NCBI GenBank assembly: GCA_002077045.2
Contig: KZ111146.1
Coordinates: 1,064,215-1,128,214 of the forward strand
Reading direction: 5' to 3'
Source of the DNA: Rachicladosporium sp. CCFEE 5018
Lineage: Eukaryota; Ascomycota; Dothideomycetes; Cladosporiales; Cladosporiaceae
Length of the DNA stretch: 64,000 bases
Shown here in pieces: positions 1-10,843 of this stretch. Every line of letters begins with the position of its first letter. Within the stretch, counting starts at the first letter, position 1. The notes under the pieces were generated by a model that saw only the letters and a program-made list of their open reading frames with translations, did no database searches and was not told the DNA's origin. Position numbers and translations under genes: made by a program.

Positions 1-494
1 GACTTCTCTCGACTTTATCAATGAGCGGTAGGATTGAGGCATAACATGGCTTTGCCTATCAGCTCAAAAGGATGATTGCTGGAGATTTTGCCCAAATTTC
101 GGATGGTCGATCGGTTGCAACGTCGCTGTGAGTGACTTGACGCGAAACGCATTCATAGAAGTTATCGAACACAATTCCAGAGAAGTGCATCTATATTGTA
201 GTGCTAGATTGCTGTTCGGTACCTCACGGCAGCAAATAGAGTTCAGCAGCCATGACATCAATTCTGAGATGCGGCTACAACGCGAACGCTGTGTAAGTGG
301 CAAAGGTCCAGCATGGGAATTCAATACTACCCTCTTTCGATTTCGCTACTTCGACAAAGGAGAGTCGCTGATAGGGTGCACACACCTGGATCGATTCAGT
401 ATGCTGCCCAGTAGCGCAGCGACACACATAGCTCGGCTGTCATGCAGTCGTCGATAGCATCGCCAGTCGATACTGTAGGATCGACAGACCACTT
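1..494. other. 5' edge, no gene supported
   Basis: Open frames of about 86 codons (minus) and 109 codons (plus) overlap each other here. Neither shows a recognisable motif or biased composition. The stretch probably holds the upstream region of the PAF-acetylhydrolase-like gene. Confidence 0.5.
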
Positions 495-2331
495 ATGATG
501 TCTGAGCAAGAGGGCGTCAACCTGGAACCAGAGCTCTCACGACGTATGACGAGTGAACCTCCTTCACCTCAGGATCCTAAGCCTCGCCCGCCTCGTGGCT
601 TCCGCGATCAGAAATATGTGCCAGGCAAATCACTTCCGACTTATACCGGACCGTACAGCGTCGGTACCTTCGAGCTCGAATATGCCGCTCGTGAACCGAG
701 GACATTCTCTCATATCACTCGCAATGGGACGCCACTTCTACGATTGGAGACTGTGCTCATGACGGTCTACTATCCAGCATCTCATGATGTGCATAGCTCC
801 TTGACGAAGAGGGCGAAACAGTCGCGAGAACTATGGCTTGGAAGACCTCGACTGGGTCTGCTGGCAGGGTACTCAGGCTTTGTAAAGCTCTCGCCGGCAC
901 TGACTTGGCCGTTCTTCGTACCGATCTTGTTCACCAAGTTGCCCGCATACCGCAACGCTAAGCTCGCACATCATTGGGCGCCTGCAATCAACACGAAGGA
1001 GGGTGGTGTGGATGTCAAGACAAAGGCGGGCGAGAAACCAAGCCCGGACGCAGATGCTCGACCGACCTTCCCATTGATCATATTCTCCCATGGACTTGGG
1101 GGCACACGGACTATGTACTCCTCCATCTGTGGTGAATTTGCCAGCTACGGCTTCGTAGTCTGCGCGGTAGAGCATCGCGATGGATCAGGTCCACGTACAT
1201 ATATCAACAACGCAACACCCTCATCGACAGCAACGGTCGAGGCGGAGGAGCGCAAGCACGGTTACCACTCAGTGAATTATCTATTTCCAAAGGACAATCC
1301 ATGGGACACGTCGCCAACGAACGACAAAGGGGTGGATAGCGAGCTGCGTGGCGCGCAGATAGACCTGCGTATGGCTGAGATCGAGGAGGCGCTGGAGTGC
1401 ATCCGGCTTATCAATAATGGTCGCGGCGTCGACGTCGCGAAAGGCAACCTACGTCGGAAGGGAGCGAAGGGAGCGAGCTCTCATGGGCTTGACGGGGTAT
1501 GTTGCAGTGTCTTGCCTGGATTCGAAATCCTGTCTGACGTGCACCATGTAGATCGAGTGGCAAGACTGGACGAACCGAGTCCGCATGACCCACATCACAG
1601 CTTGCGGTCACAGCTTCGGCGCCTCAACCGTGGTCGAGATGCTCCGTCATGACGACCGCTTCACAAAAATCTCCCAAGGCATCATCTACGATATTTGGGG
1701 CGCCGGCACTCGCCCACCGGAACCAGACTCGCCAGGTCATCGCATACGGGTACCTCTACTTGTCATCAACAGCGAAGCATTCACCTACTGGCGCAGCAAC
1801 TTCGATTTAGTGAACTCCCTGGTCAAGGAAGCGCACTCTGATCCCGATCCGGCACCAGCCTGGATGACCACAATCCGCGGCACAATTCATATCTCCCAAT
1901 CGGACTTTACTCTCCTATACCCTCGCATCTGCTCACTGCTCCTGAAAGCTTACGCCGATCCACGGAGAGCCATAGACTTGAATATCAATGCCTCTCTCGA
2001 GTTCCTCCGCCTCGTCTCACCTGCCGAGCTAGCACAGGTCAGCCGGTCATCTCATAACGAGAATCTTCTCGACAAAGCAGTGTCCACTCTGGATGATATT
2101 CCGTCTCTAGCTTTCACACGACCGAAGGACGGCTTTGTTGGGGCGCGAAACCATATCCCACACGAGACAAGATACCGTCTGAATCCCAAGGTGTATAAGA
2201 AAAAGTTTCTTGCGAGAGCACAGCAGATGGGCGATAAGGACCCGATGGCTGAGTCGTGGTTGTTTGCGAAGCCAAGTCAGGTGCTTTTGAGTGGGTGGTT
2301 AGAGAAGCAGCATGCAAGGGTGCAGGTCTGA
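495..2331 (+). CDS. PAF-acetylhydrolase-like lipase/esterase
   Basis: Two exons, 495-1496 and 1552-2331, are joined across a 55-nt intron (GTATGT donor, TAG acceptor), giving 593 residues. The fold is an alpha/beta hydrolase of the platelet-activating-factor acetylhydrolase isoform II family, whose members remove short or oxidised acyl chains from phospholipids. The nucleophile motif GHSFG puts Ser at about residue 355. Asp at about 381 (in YDIWG) and His at about 447 (in GTIHIS) fit the family triad. FSHGLGG upstream is the usual oxyanion strand. The N-terminal 45 residues are Pro-rich and I see no signal peptide, so a cytosolic enzyme is likely. The splice restores the frame exactly between the two open segments. 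It converges on the lactonase-like gene. Confidence 0.88.
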
Positions 2332-2665
2332 ATTTACCCGTCCCACTGTATGATGTAAGGATTGAAGTGCCAGTCACATGGAGTCAAAGAAGCTGTGGAT
2401 CTGTGTACGATATAGTCCATTCCAATGTGCAGAACTGCACTACTGTCATTTCATACCGTTGCCCCGACTATCGCCTTCCAGAGGTCACCTTCCCAACCGG
2501 TTCGCGCAACCGAAGCCAATTTGTCCATTCAATGCCGAGTACTTGTCGCGACCCGTGTTGTCAAGAACCACCGTCTCACCTTGTACCCGACTCCGATGAA
2601 ATGCCGTTAAGCTTGACCATGTTTGCCGTCTCATCTCGCACTGTCTGATGACCTAGCACTCCCTC
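2332..2665. other. Convergent intergenic region
   Basis: This is 334 nt between two converging stop codons, presumably shared 3' UTR space. I see no structured RNA or repeat. Confidence 0.5.
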
Positions 2666-3973
2666 TCACTGACCGTTGAACCACTGAGGTGGCGCTCCAC
2701 CATCGTGATGTGCCATACCCATCCACCCTTGTCTGCTTCCAAGGCGGTTGAGGTCAAGATACTGGACCTGCGCGCCGTGTGCGAGGTCAAGCACAGCCAA
2801 GCCAGGAGAGCCGCTCAAAATATACATGTAGGGACCAGATATGGTGCTGTCGAACGCACCCGCCATACTGGACGTTCCATTTGTAGTGAAAGGGATGGAC
2901 CCTGTCAGTGCACCACTGCCTGCGGAGAAGGTATATATCAGGTTCTGCCCGGCATCATTGCCATAGGCGGAGTCCAAGTTGGCATCGTATTCGGCCCAGC
3001 ATATGGCTTTTTGACCAGCCACTGTCGTATGGACCTTTTCCGTAACCCGAAGGTCCGTATCGATAGTCAATACTGAGGCGCCAAACGAAGGATCCGAAAC
3101 GAAGATAGAGGACTGTGATAGAAAGGCGAAGCCAAACTCCATGTATAGATCGGCAACCTGGGTCGTAACCGGCGTTTCCTGGATTCGACCGCCTATGACG
3201 GGCCAAGCAAGGATGTAGCCAGGTTGCTTTGGTGTCGACCCGGCATTGCCTTTGGTTGTCACGAACAGAGCGCTCGAGTCAGGATTGAAGCGGATTTGCG
3301 ATGCTGAACCTGGTGGTCCGGAAGGCGGCGTTGTCTCGTGTAGAGCATCGCCAAGCGGGCGTAAGTTACCCACAGGCTGGAGGCCATGGAATGGGTCAGC
3401 GTGGAAGCATGCCACGCCTGCCTGCGCGCCGCCGTTGAGAACGCAAACTATCATCACGATTAGCGTGAGCCAGAGACGTGAGCAGCAGCAGCAGTCTCCT
3501 TACCTGTTCTGAGTTCCTTTGAGTAAGTGACAGAGATAGGGAAGTCGCCAAGTGAAGCTGCTGGCGTCCCAACAATGCTCAACTGAGTTGGGTCGGATGG
3601 ATCGATGTGGAACATGACCACGGTATTGCTGCCAGCATTGACCGTGAACAGAACCTTCAGAGCGATCAGAGGAGGGGATGATAGATTGTCCTAATCAAGC
3701 ACTCACGTTCTCGCTCACGACAACAGACCCTTGCGATCCTAGGCTGTCGGCGGCATTTGGCACTCCAGAGCCATTCACCATGCTAGACCCCAAACCTGCC
3801 GTTGATGTCCTGATCGCACCACCGAGTCTACCATCTTGACCAACACCAATCGAAACAATACTGCTTCCGTCCGATCTGTTGTCAAGAAAATAGACTGCGG
3901 ACTTGGCGTTGCGGAATGGGCGTGGCGTAGCGAGAACTGGTGTAAGCAGGAGTGCGTACTTGAAAATGAACAT
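2666..3973 (-). CDS. Secreted lactonase-like beta-propeller protein
   Basis: Three exons on the minus strand: 3973-3707, 3654-3504 and 3447-2666, with GTGAGT and GTAAGG donors. The start at 3973 is chosen because MFIFKYALLLTPVLATP is a signal peptide; a TTG-initiated frame 27 nt upstream is unlikely. The product resembles fungal seven-bladed beta-propeller lactonases (often called 3-carboxymuconate-cyclase-like), with blade repeats such as VYFLDNR, VLFTVNAGSNTV and LFVTTKGNAG. The substrate is unknown, and many secreted members are probably not classical lactonases. This is the only complete copy in the window. Its 5' two thirds recur after the first and second N runs. Confidence 0.8.
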
Positions 3974-4401
3974 CGCGTCGATTTCGTCAAACGGGATCAA
4001 GAGGTATGATATTAAGATACACGCAACCAGACGCAGTGCACGGCGTCGATGCCATTTTATATATTTGCATCCGCTATCACTATTAGTCCTTCGAGCGCTA
4101 CCTTGTAAAGTCAGTACCTGCGCTTCGTCTGTGCGGTTCCTCGAAATGGCCGATGAGGAATCAAAGTATGAGGAATCACAGACGCATGGGATACATGCGG
4201 CTCATAACCGGCGTCCAAGGAACGAGCCTGCAGAGAGTTCCGGATCGCGTAGGAGTAATTGACTTTAGTAGGACTGACTCCATAGAGATTCCAAATCCGC
4301 TAACCCAATGTGGAAATTCGGATTCGCGCGTCCCATGGCGAAACCAACGGCTCCATTGTTGTCACCCGCGAGCAACGTAGTTGCGTGGGCTATCGAGAAC
4401 G

Positions 4402-4745
4402 CTAAAGCTCGAACAGGAATGCCACGTTATTGGCCGCGTAGTCCTGGAGCATCTGTGGTGGAGGGCGGATGGCGAAAGGGTCGTTCTTCGCGGATAAGAA
4501 AGGTGAGTAGTTGCTAGTCATCGGGCTGATACTCCCTGGTCGTCGATGACGGTCGTCGTGGTGAAAGCTGGGTTTCCGAGCGTAGCCACCTCAACCAGAT
4601 AGATCCGTCCCAGGGAATTCACGTATAGCTGTATGAGCGAGGTGGTACCGTTGTAGCCTAGCTGCTTTCACTCGAGATTACTACCTATAAGGGGCTCCTC
4701 GGCACCGTCTTCGACAACACTCACAATCGCTGTGAAGATAGCTAG
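4402..4745 (-). pseudogene. Decayed 3'-5' exonuclease relic
   Basis: Reverse-strand translation gives two islands similar to the complete exonuclease at 44408-46027. One, at about 4540-4680, reads LYVNSLGRIYLVEVATLG followed by NPAFTTTT, matching IFVGSLDHAYLVDVATLG and AVFTTTT. The other, at about 4402-4495, reads NDPFAIRPPPQMLQDYAANN, matching TDPFTIRPLPESLVAYATND. Stops interrupt both, and the central catalytic part is missing between them. An upstream island (AIFTAIVSVVEDG) may match LVAIVEGA. I infer an old duplicate that has decayed. Similarity was judged by eye. Confidence 0.65.
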
Positions 4746-5048
4746 CTTTGAGTCAGCTAGTGGTCAGAAACGGAGAAGTCTCTCGCACGTTTGCTGAGGT
4801 CCTTCGGCTCGGGGGAAAGCATGTCTGAAAGGCAGGTGGATGCTGCGAGGGATTGTGAATTGAGAAAGCGCATCAGTACTCGACACTGACCTAGACTCCC
4901 CGCCGTCTATTCGACATCGGTTATCTAGCGCACAACGAGTGCCGCTTTGGTCTTCTCGCCGGACTCTTCATCGCAGTGTTGCTCGTTCGGCAGCGGCGAG
5001 AGCACCACCTTCAGCCATTCCGGAAGCTTGAGTGTAGTGCTTACTCCC

Positions 5049-5450
5049 TTAGACAACGCTATACCTCCCACCACCAGCCCTCCGATCTCCCTCCCCACTC
5101 AAGGCAGCAATAGTCCCTTCCCTCAACAACCTCACCAATTCAGCCATCGAGTCCTCCACAATAATCTTCGTCGGCCCCTCGACAAGAATATACAGCTTCG
5201 GCAGCTCGCCTGGCTGCGGCTCCTTGCCCTTGTCGTAGTAATTGCCTTTCGTAGTGATCGAGACTTGGCTCTGATCCAGGATCTTGGAAGTGTTGGTGCG
5301 ATTCGTGACGGCCCAACGGGCTTTCTGCGGGAAATCGTTGATCTCGAGCGTGGCGTGGAAGGCGCCTGCGTCGGGGCCGTGATTGTCAATGGGCTGGCCG
5401 GGGCGGGCGGGACCTGAGAGGGAAGTATTAGTATGTCGTACTGAGTTCTT
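5049..5450 (-). CDS. prp5: PRP5 C-terminal fragment cut by gap
   Basis: This is the last exon (5049-5413) plus 37 nt of the last intron of the PRP5 helicase gene, identical in frame to 7229-7630. The N run starts inside the intron, so the rest of this copy is absent. It is most likely the same locus as block A, not a separate gene. Confidence 0.85.
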   Translation of the reverse strand, partial: KNSVRHTNTSLSGPARPGQPIDNHGPDAGAFHATLEINDFPQKARWAVTNRTNTSKILDQSQVSITTKGNYYDKGKEPQPGELPKLYILVEGPTKIIVEDSMAELVRLLREGTIAALSGEGDRRAGGGRYSVV

Positions 5451-5550
5451 NNNNNNNNNNNNNNNNNNNNNNNNNNNNNNNNNNNNNNNNNNNNNNNNNN
5501 NNNNNNNNNNNNNNNNNNNNNNNNNNNNNNNNNNNNNNNNNNNNNNNNNN
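5451..5550. other. Assembly gap 1 (100 N)
   Basis: Exactly 100 unknown bases, a conventional scaffolding placeholder. It sits inside PRP5 intron 3 on the left and lactonase exon 3 on the right. Confidence 0.99.
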
Positions 5551-6153
5551 CACAGGCTGGAGGCCATGGAATGGGTCAGCGTGGAAGCATGCCACGCCTG
5601 CCTGCGCGCCGCCGTTGAGAACGCAAACTATCATCACGATTAGCGTGAGCCAGAGACGTGAGCAGCAGCAGCAGTCTCCTTACCTGTTCTGAGTTCCTTT
5701 GAGTAAGTGACAGAGATAGGGAAGTCGCCAAGTGAAGCTGCTGGCGTCCCAACAATGCTCAACTGAGTTGGGTCGGATGGATCGATGTGGAACATGACCA
5801 CGGTATTGCTGCCAGCATTGACCGTGAACAGAACCTTCAGAGCGATCAGAGGAGGGGATGATAGATTGTCCTAATCAAGCACTCACGTTCTCGCTCACGA
5901 CAACAGACCCTTGCGATCCTAGGCTGTCGGCGGCATTTGGCACTCCAGAGCCATTCACCATGCTAGACCCCAAACCTGCCGTTGATGTCCTGATCGCACC
6001 ACCGAGTCTACCATCTTGACCAACACCAATCGAAACAATACTGCTTCCGTCCGATCTGTTGTCAAGAAAATAGACTGCGGACTTGGCGTTGCGGAATGGG
6101 CGTGGCGTAGCGAGAACTGGTGTAAGCAGGAGTGCGTACTTGAAAATGAACAT
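5551..6153 (-). pseudogene. Truncated lactonase copy at block A edge
   Basis: Exon 1 (6153-5887), exon 2 (5834-5684) and the first 77 nt of exon 3 (5627-5551) of the gene at 2666-3973, cut by the gap. It matches the complete copy throughout. It is an assembly-edge fragment, not evidence of a second decayed gene. Confidence 0.85.
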
Positions 6154-6581
6154 CGCGTCGATTTCGTCAAACGGGATCAAGAGGTATGATATTAAGATAC
6201 ACGCAACCAGACGCAGTGCACGGCGTCGATGCCATTTTATATATTTGCATCCGCTATCACTATTAGTCCTTCGAGCGCTACCTTGTAAAGTCAGTACCTG
6301 CGCTTCGTCTGTGCGGTTCCTCGAAATGGCCGATGAGGAATCAAAGTATGAGGAATCACAGACGCATGGGATACATGCGGCTCATAACCGGCGTCCAAGG
6401 AACGAGCCTGCAGAGAGTTCCGGATCGCGTAGGAGTAATTGACTTTAGTAGGACTGACTCCATAGAGATTCCAAATCCGCTAACCCAATGTGGAAATTCG
6501 GATTCGCGCGTCCCATGGCGAAACCAACGGCTCCATTGTTGTCACCCGCGAGCAACGTAGTTGCGTGGGCTATCGAGAACG

Positions 6582-6925
6582 CTAAAGCTCGAACAGGAAT
6601 GCCACGTTATTGGCCGCGTAGTCCTGGAGCATCTGTGGTGGAGGGCGGATGGCGAAAGGGTCGTTCTTCGCGGATAAGAAAGGTGAGTAGTTGCTAGTCA
6701 TCGGGCTGATACTCCCTGGTCGTCGATGACGGTCGTCGTGGTGAAAGCTGGGTTTCCGAGCGTAGCCACCTCAACCAGATAGATCCGTCCCAGGGAATTC
6801 ACGTATAGCTGTATGAGCGAGGTGGTACCGTTGTAGCCTAGCTGCTTTCACTCGAGATTACTACCTATAAGGGGCTCCTCGGCACCGTCTTCGACAACAC
6901 TCACAATCGCTGTGAAGATAGCTAG
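6582..6925 (-). pseudogene. 3'-5' exonuclease relic, block A copy
   Basis: Same relic as at 4402-4745, shifted by 2180. Same internal stops and missing centre. Confidence 0.6.
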
Positions 6926-7228
6926 CTTTGAGTCAGCTAGTGGTCAGAAACGGAGAAGTCTCTCGCACGTTTGCTGAGGTCCTTCGGCTCGGGGGAAAGC
7001 ATGTCTGAAAGGCAGGTGGATGCTGCGAGGGATTGTGAATTGAGAAAGCGCATCAGTACTCGACACTGACCTAGACTCCCCGCCGTCTATTCGACATCGG
7101 TTATCTAGCGCACAACGAGTGCCGCTTTGGTATTCTCGCCGGACTCTTCATCGCAGTGTTGCTCGTTCGGCAGCGGCGAGAGCACCACCTTCAGCCATTC
7201 CGGAAGCTTGAGTGTAGTGCTTACTCCC

Positions 7229-10200
7229 TTAGACAACGCTATACCTCCCACCACCAGCCCTCCGATCTCCCTCCCCACTCAAGGCAGCAATAGTCCCTTC
7301 CCTCAACAACCTCACCAATTCAGCCATCGAGTCCTCCACAATAATCTTCGTCGGCCCCTCGACAAGAATATACAGCTTCGGCAGCTCGCCTGGCTGCGGC
7401 TCCTTGCCCTTGTCGTAGTAATTGCCTTTCGTAGTGATCGAGACTTGGCTCTGATCCAGGATCTTGGAAGTGTTGGTGCGATTCGTGACGGCCCAACGGG
7501 CTTTCTGCGGGAAATCGTTGATCTCGAGCGTGGCGTGGAAGGCGCCTGCGTCGGGGCCGTGATTGTCAATGGGCTGGCCGGGGCGGGCGGGACCTGAGAG
7601 GGAAGTATTAGTATGTCGTACTGAGTTCTTGGTAGGGATCATGATGAACGTACCTCTAGCGCCAACACGGCTGTTGATACTCGCTGCAGCCGCGCGAGCA
7701 GCAGCCATGGGATCGACGCCCTTGCCACGAGCACCCGGGCGAGACGAAGCAGCTGGAGTCGCTTGTGGCGGCGGTGCCTCGGTCTTCTGCACCTCCATCG
7801 CACGCCTGAGCAAGTCCGCGAACTTAGCCGGTAGCGCCTCTTCGATTTCTTCCTCAGTCTTGGCAGCTGCAGCTGCAGTCTGACCGCCCTCCTTCTTCTT
7901 GTCTGTCGCCGCAGCTTCTTCTGGCTCACCGCCTTCGCCAACGTATTGCCTACGAATACGATCTTCGTCAGCCTTGCGTGCGGCGTCAAGCTTCTCAATA
8001 CCCTTGCCGCCGAAGCCAGCGCTGAACTTCTTCACCTCGCCGGAGTCAACCTTCTTCTTGTATTCGTCTGCTAGGGCTTGCACTTCGGCTGGCACCTCTT
8101 GCTTGCTGTCTGTCAGCGCTTTCGCCAAGAAATTGGCGAAGCGGTCTTGATCGGGCATAACGAAGGTGACAGCAGTGCCAGTATTGCCAGCACGGCCAGT
8201 GCGTCCGCATCGGTGGACGTAGTCTTCGTTGTGATTTGGGCAGTCGTAGTTGACTACAAGCTTGAGCTGTTTGACGTCAAGTCCGCGAGCGGCGACGGAC
8301 GTGGCGATCATGACAGGGAAGACGTTGTTTTTGAAGTCAATAATGGCTTGGTCACGGTCGATCTGCTCACGACCGCCGTGAATCGGTACGGATGGGTAGC
8401 CCTTCTTGCTCAGCTCCTTGAAAAGTGCATCTGCGGTCTCCTGTTTCTCGACGAAGACAAGGCAGCGAGTGTCCTCGTCATTCTCAAAGAGCTCTCCAAG
8501 CAGCTGCAAAAGACGGTGAAATCGTGTAGTGGCCTCTCGGACCTCGACAATCTGCGTGATCTCGGCAGCAACAACACTCTTGCCACCGACGAGGATCTCA
8601 ACAGGATTCTTGAGAGCTTTGCGTGCGAGTGACTCGAGCTTCGGAGGGAACGTGGCGGAGAACAAGATGTTCTGACGATCCGGACGTACATTAATCAGCA
8701 TCTTGGTAATCTGCGGCTCGAAGCCCATGTCAAACATGCGGTCGGCCTCATCAAGAACGACGTATGTGACGCGGCGGAGATTGGTCACACGACCACTGTT
8801 CGCAGCGAGCAAGTCGATCATGCGACCAGGTGTGCATACGACGATCTCGGCACCACGTTTCAGCTCTGCGATCTGATCTTTGATGGGCGCGCCACCATAA
8901 CAGCAGACTGCGCGCAAGTTGAGCGCCTTCAGGAATGGCTTAGAGTCGCGGTGGATCTGTACAGCCAGCTCACGAGTCGGAGCCATGATCAATCCGATAG
9001 GTCCGTCCATTGACTCAAGTGGCGGCTGGTCTTTGATATGGCGGAACATGGGTAGCAAAAAAGCCATGGTCTTGCCGGAGCCAGTCTTGGCAACTCCGAT
9101 AGTGTCGCGACCAGACATGATGGCCGGAAGGGCTTGTGCCTGAATGGAGCTCGGCTTCTCGAACTTAAGCTCTCGGATGACCTCTAGTATCTGCGCGCCG
9201 AATCCACCTTGCGGAAACTTCTGGATGGGCTTCGGAGGATTTGGGCCCTTCACAGTGATGTTGTCAAGCTCTCCGTGTAGCTCGGCCACCTCGGTGTCGT
9301 CCATCTCTGCAATCTCGACAGATTCAGAATAGAAGTTCTTGCGGAAGTCAGCGTAATTCTGCTTTGCGTGATCAACTGTGCCAATGTCCTTCTTCTTGTT
9401 CTTCTTCATCATGGCCGCAATGTCATCGGACTTGTCGCCGATTGCATCGAGCTCGGCCTCATCGTCATGGCTGAGGTAGACTTGCGCCTCCTGCTTGACT
9501 GGTACACGACGTGACTTCGGCGCCTGGAGTGTGCTCATGAAGGCGTCCAGTGGATCGTCCTCTTCCTCGGCGTCCTCCATTACTGTATCTGCTGGCTTGT
9601 CTGCAGTGGTAGCTTTAGCTTCTAGGCTCTCCTGCTCGACTGCTTCGGCACGCTTGATCGCTGCAGCTCGATGAGCGGCGTCAGCTTCATCGCCGCTTCC
9701 AATGTCGTCCGCGTCTTCGTCATCATCAATGGGCGCGGGCTCGGAGTCGATGGTCATGCTGGTAGTTGGCAGGCTAGGAAGCTTCTCTAACGTGCGTTTT
9801 GAATTGTCGTCGTCATCGAATCCCGTTGCTGCTTTCGCGGCAGAAGCGTCAAGCTTCGGACCTGCAGCTTTGTTAAACCCGAAGCCCGTGACTTTGCTTT
9901 TTGCCAATGATGGAACAGTGCTGTTGTTGCTGACAGCGGGCTTAATGCCATTTGCCACGACCGATGGGTTGGCGGCGACTGGAATGGCCACATCACCTCC
10001 AAGTGGCTTCGCCTTGGCGGCTTCCTCTTGCTTCGCCTTGGCAGCCCTGACGCGCTTCTGTATCTCCTTCGGATCGACTTTGGGCTTGGGCAGAGATGTG
10101 TCAGCGGAGTCGGTCTCTTTCGCATTGGCGGGTGGTGTGGCCACAGCAGCTGGCGACTGAACTGCAGGTGACCCGGAACCTTCTTTGGCAGCCTTCTCTG

Positions 10201-10843
10201 CGAGGACTTTGGCGCGCCACTCGGCGAGAGTAGCTTGGCGAGCCGCTTGTTTCGCAGCAGCCTCAGATTTGGCTGTCTCGGCTTCACGGTCTGCGGTGGA
10301 GGGGCGAGGAGACTGAGATGTCATTAGCTTGCTCTGGACTGCTGTCAGAGTGGAGCGTGGACACACCTTGACGTCGCGCGTAGAAGACTTCATCGGCGTT
10401 CTACCATCGCGAGCACGATCATCGCGGCGTGGCGATGAGCTGCGCTTGGTCCTCTTCCTGTCGCGGTCATCGTAGGTATCGCGAGAGTCACGATAATAGC
10501 GATCCCTGTCATCGCGTCTCGGTCTCACAGGACTGACATCACGCCTCGATCTCACCGGACTCCCCTCACGTGACCTCTTCCTCTCTCCTCTGTCCCTCGA
10601 GCGATCGCGGCGTGGCTGGTAGCGGTCGAGAGATCTGTCTCTGGTTCGCGGGCGATCGCGCTCTCGGTGGTCGCGGGGATACTGCGCAAAAGTCAGGATC
10701 CTTCGAGGTGAAGGTATATAACGCGAGCCTCCTCCACGACCGCGACGCACCTCTCTGCTGCGAGATCTGCGTCTGTGACTGCGATCATCGCGGCGATCAC
10801 GTGCATGGCGGTCATCGCCCCTACGTGGTGGTGAGTATGCCAT
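7229..10843 (-). CDS. prp5: DEAD-box RNA helicase PRP5 (copy A)
   Basis: ATP-dependent RNA helicase that remodels U2 snRNP during prespliceosome assembly. After removal of three introns (10750-10682, 10366-10313, 7653-7594) it has 1143 residues, near the usual size for filamentous fungi. The N-terminus is RS/RD-rich, followed by an acidic and Ala/Lys-rich linker. Core motifs: AKTGSGKT (about residue 540), APTRELA, DEAD (about 655), SAT, and HRCGRTGRAG (about 842). A C-terminal KH-like part ends the protein. Start 10843 (MAYSPPRRGDD) was preferred over an in-frame ATG 138 nt upstream because the RS domain begins here. All three introns are multiples of three without stops, so the unspliced frame also stays open. 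Divergent from the HMG-box gene. Confidence 0.9.
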   Translation of the reverse strand: MAYSPPRRGDDRHARDRRDDRSHRRRSRSREVRRGRGGGSRYIPSPRRILTFAQYPRDHRERDRPRTRDRSLDRYQPRRDRSRDRGERKRSREGSPVRSRRDVSPVRPRRDDRDRYYRDSRDTYDDRDRKRTKRSSSPRRDDRARDGRTPMKSSTRDVKVCPRSTLTAVQSKLMTSQSPRPSTADREAETAKSEAAAKQAARQATLAEWRAKVLAEKAAKEGSGSPAVQSPAAVATPPANAKETDSADTSLPKPKVDPKEIQKRVRAAKAKQEEAAKAKPLGGDVAIPVAANPSVVANGIKPAVSNNSTVPSLAKSKVTGFGFNKAAGPKLDASAAKAATGFDDDDNSKRTLEKLPSLPTTSMTIDSEPAPIDDDEDADDIGSGDEADAAHRAAAIKRAEAVEQESLEAKATTADKPADTVMEDAEEEDDPLDAFMSTLQAPKSRRVPVKQEAQVYLSHDDEAELDAIGDKSDDIAAMMKKNKKKDIGTVDHAKQNYADFRKNFYSESVEIAEMDDTEVAELHGELDNITVKGPNPPKPIQKFPQGGFGAQILEVIRELKFEKPSSIQAQALPAIMSGRDTIGVAKTGSGKTMAFLLPMFRHIKDQPPLESMDGPIGLIMAPTRELAVQIHRDSKPFLKALNLRAVCCYGGAPIKDQIAELKRGAEIVVCTPGRMIDLLAANSGRVTNLRRVTYVVLDEADRMFDMGFEPQITKMLINVRPDRQNILFSATFPPKLESLARKALKNPVEILVGGKSVVAAEITQIVEVREATTRFHRLLQLLGELFENDEDTRCLVFVEKQETADALFKELSKKGYPSVPIHGGREQIDRDQAIIDFKNNVFPVMIATSVAARGLDVKQLKLVVNYDCPNHNEDYVHRCGRTGRAGNTGTAVTFVMPDQDRFANFLAKALTDSKQEVPAEVQALADEYKKKVDSGEVKKFSAGFGGKGIEKLDAARKADEDRIRRQYVGEGGEPEEAAATDKKKEGGQTAAAAAKTEEEIEEALPAKFADLLRRAMEVQKTEAPPPQATPAASSRPGARGKGVDPMAAARAAAASINSRVGARGTFIMIPTKNSVRHTNTSLSGPARPGQPIDNHGPDAGAFHATLEINDFPQKARWAVTNRTNTSKILDQSQVSITTKGNYYDKGKEPQPGELPKLYILVEGPTKIIVEDSMAELVRLLREGTIAALSGEGDRRAGGGRYSVV

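Larger units (their letters stand above)
3371..5450. repeat. Left-flank segment repeated at start of both blocks
   Basis: Bases 3371-5450 match 5551-7630 at a constant offset of 2180. I find one mismatch, C at 4952 against A at 7132. The segment also matches 29100 onward. It runs from lactonase exon 3 to the last PRP5 intron and ends at the first N run, so it looks like a contig-end overlap. Confidence 0.93.

Noticed and set aside
4308..4517. A small plus-strand ORF conserved in three copies
   Set aside because: The three copies are the same identical segment, so conservation is uninformative. The opposite strand carries the exonuclease relic.
5428..5643. Open frames running through the N runs (also at 28829-29241 and 52440-53546)
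   Set aside because: They join unrelated genes across unknown bases; the N runs have no real length or reading frame.
8078..8632. A 184-codon plus-strand frame inside PRP5, also open in block B
   Set aside because: It is the reverse complement of conserved helicase motifs; conservation follows from PRP5.
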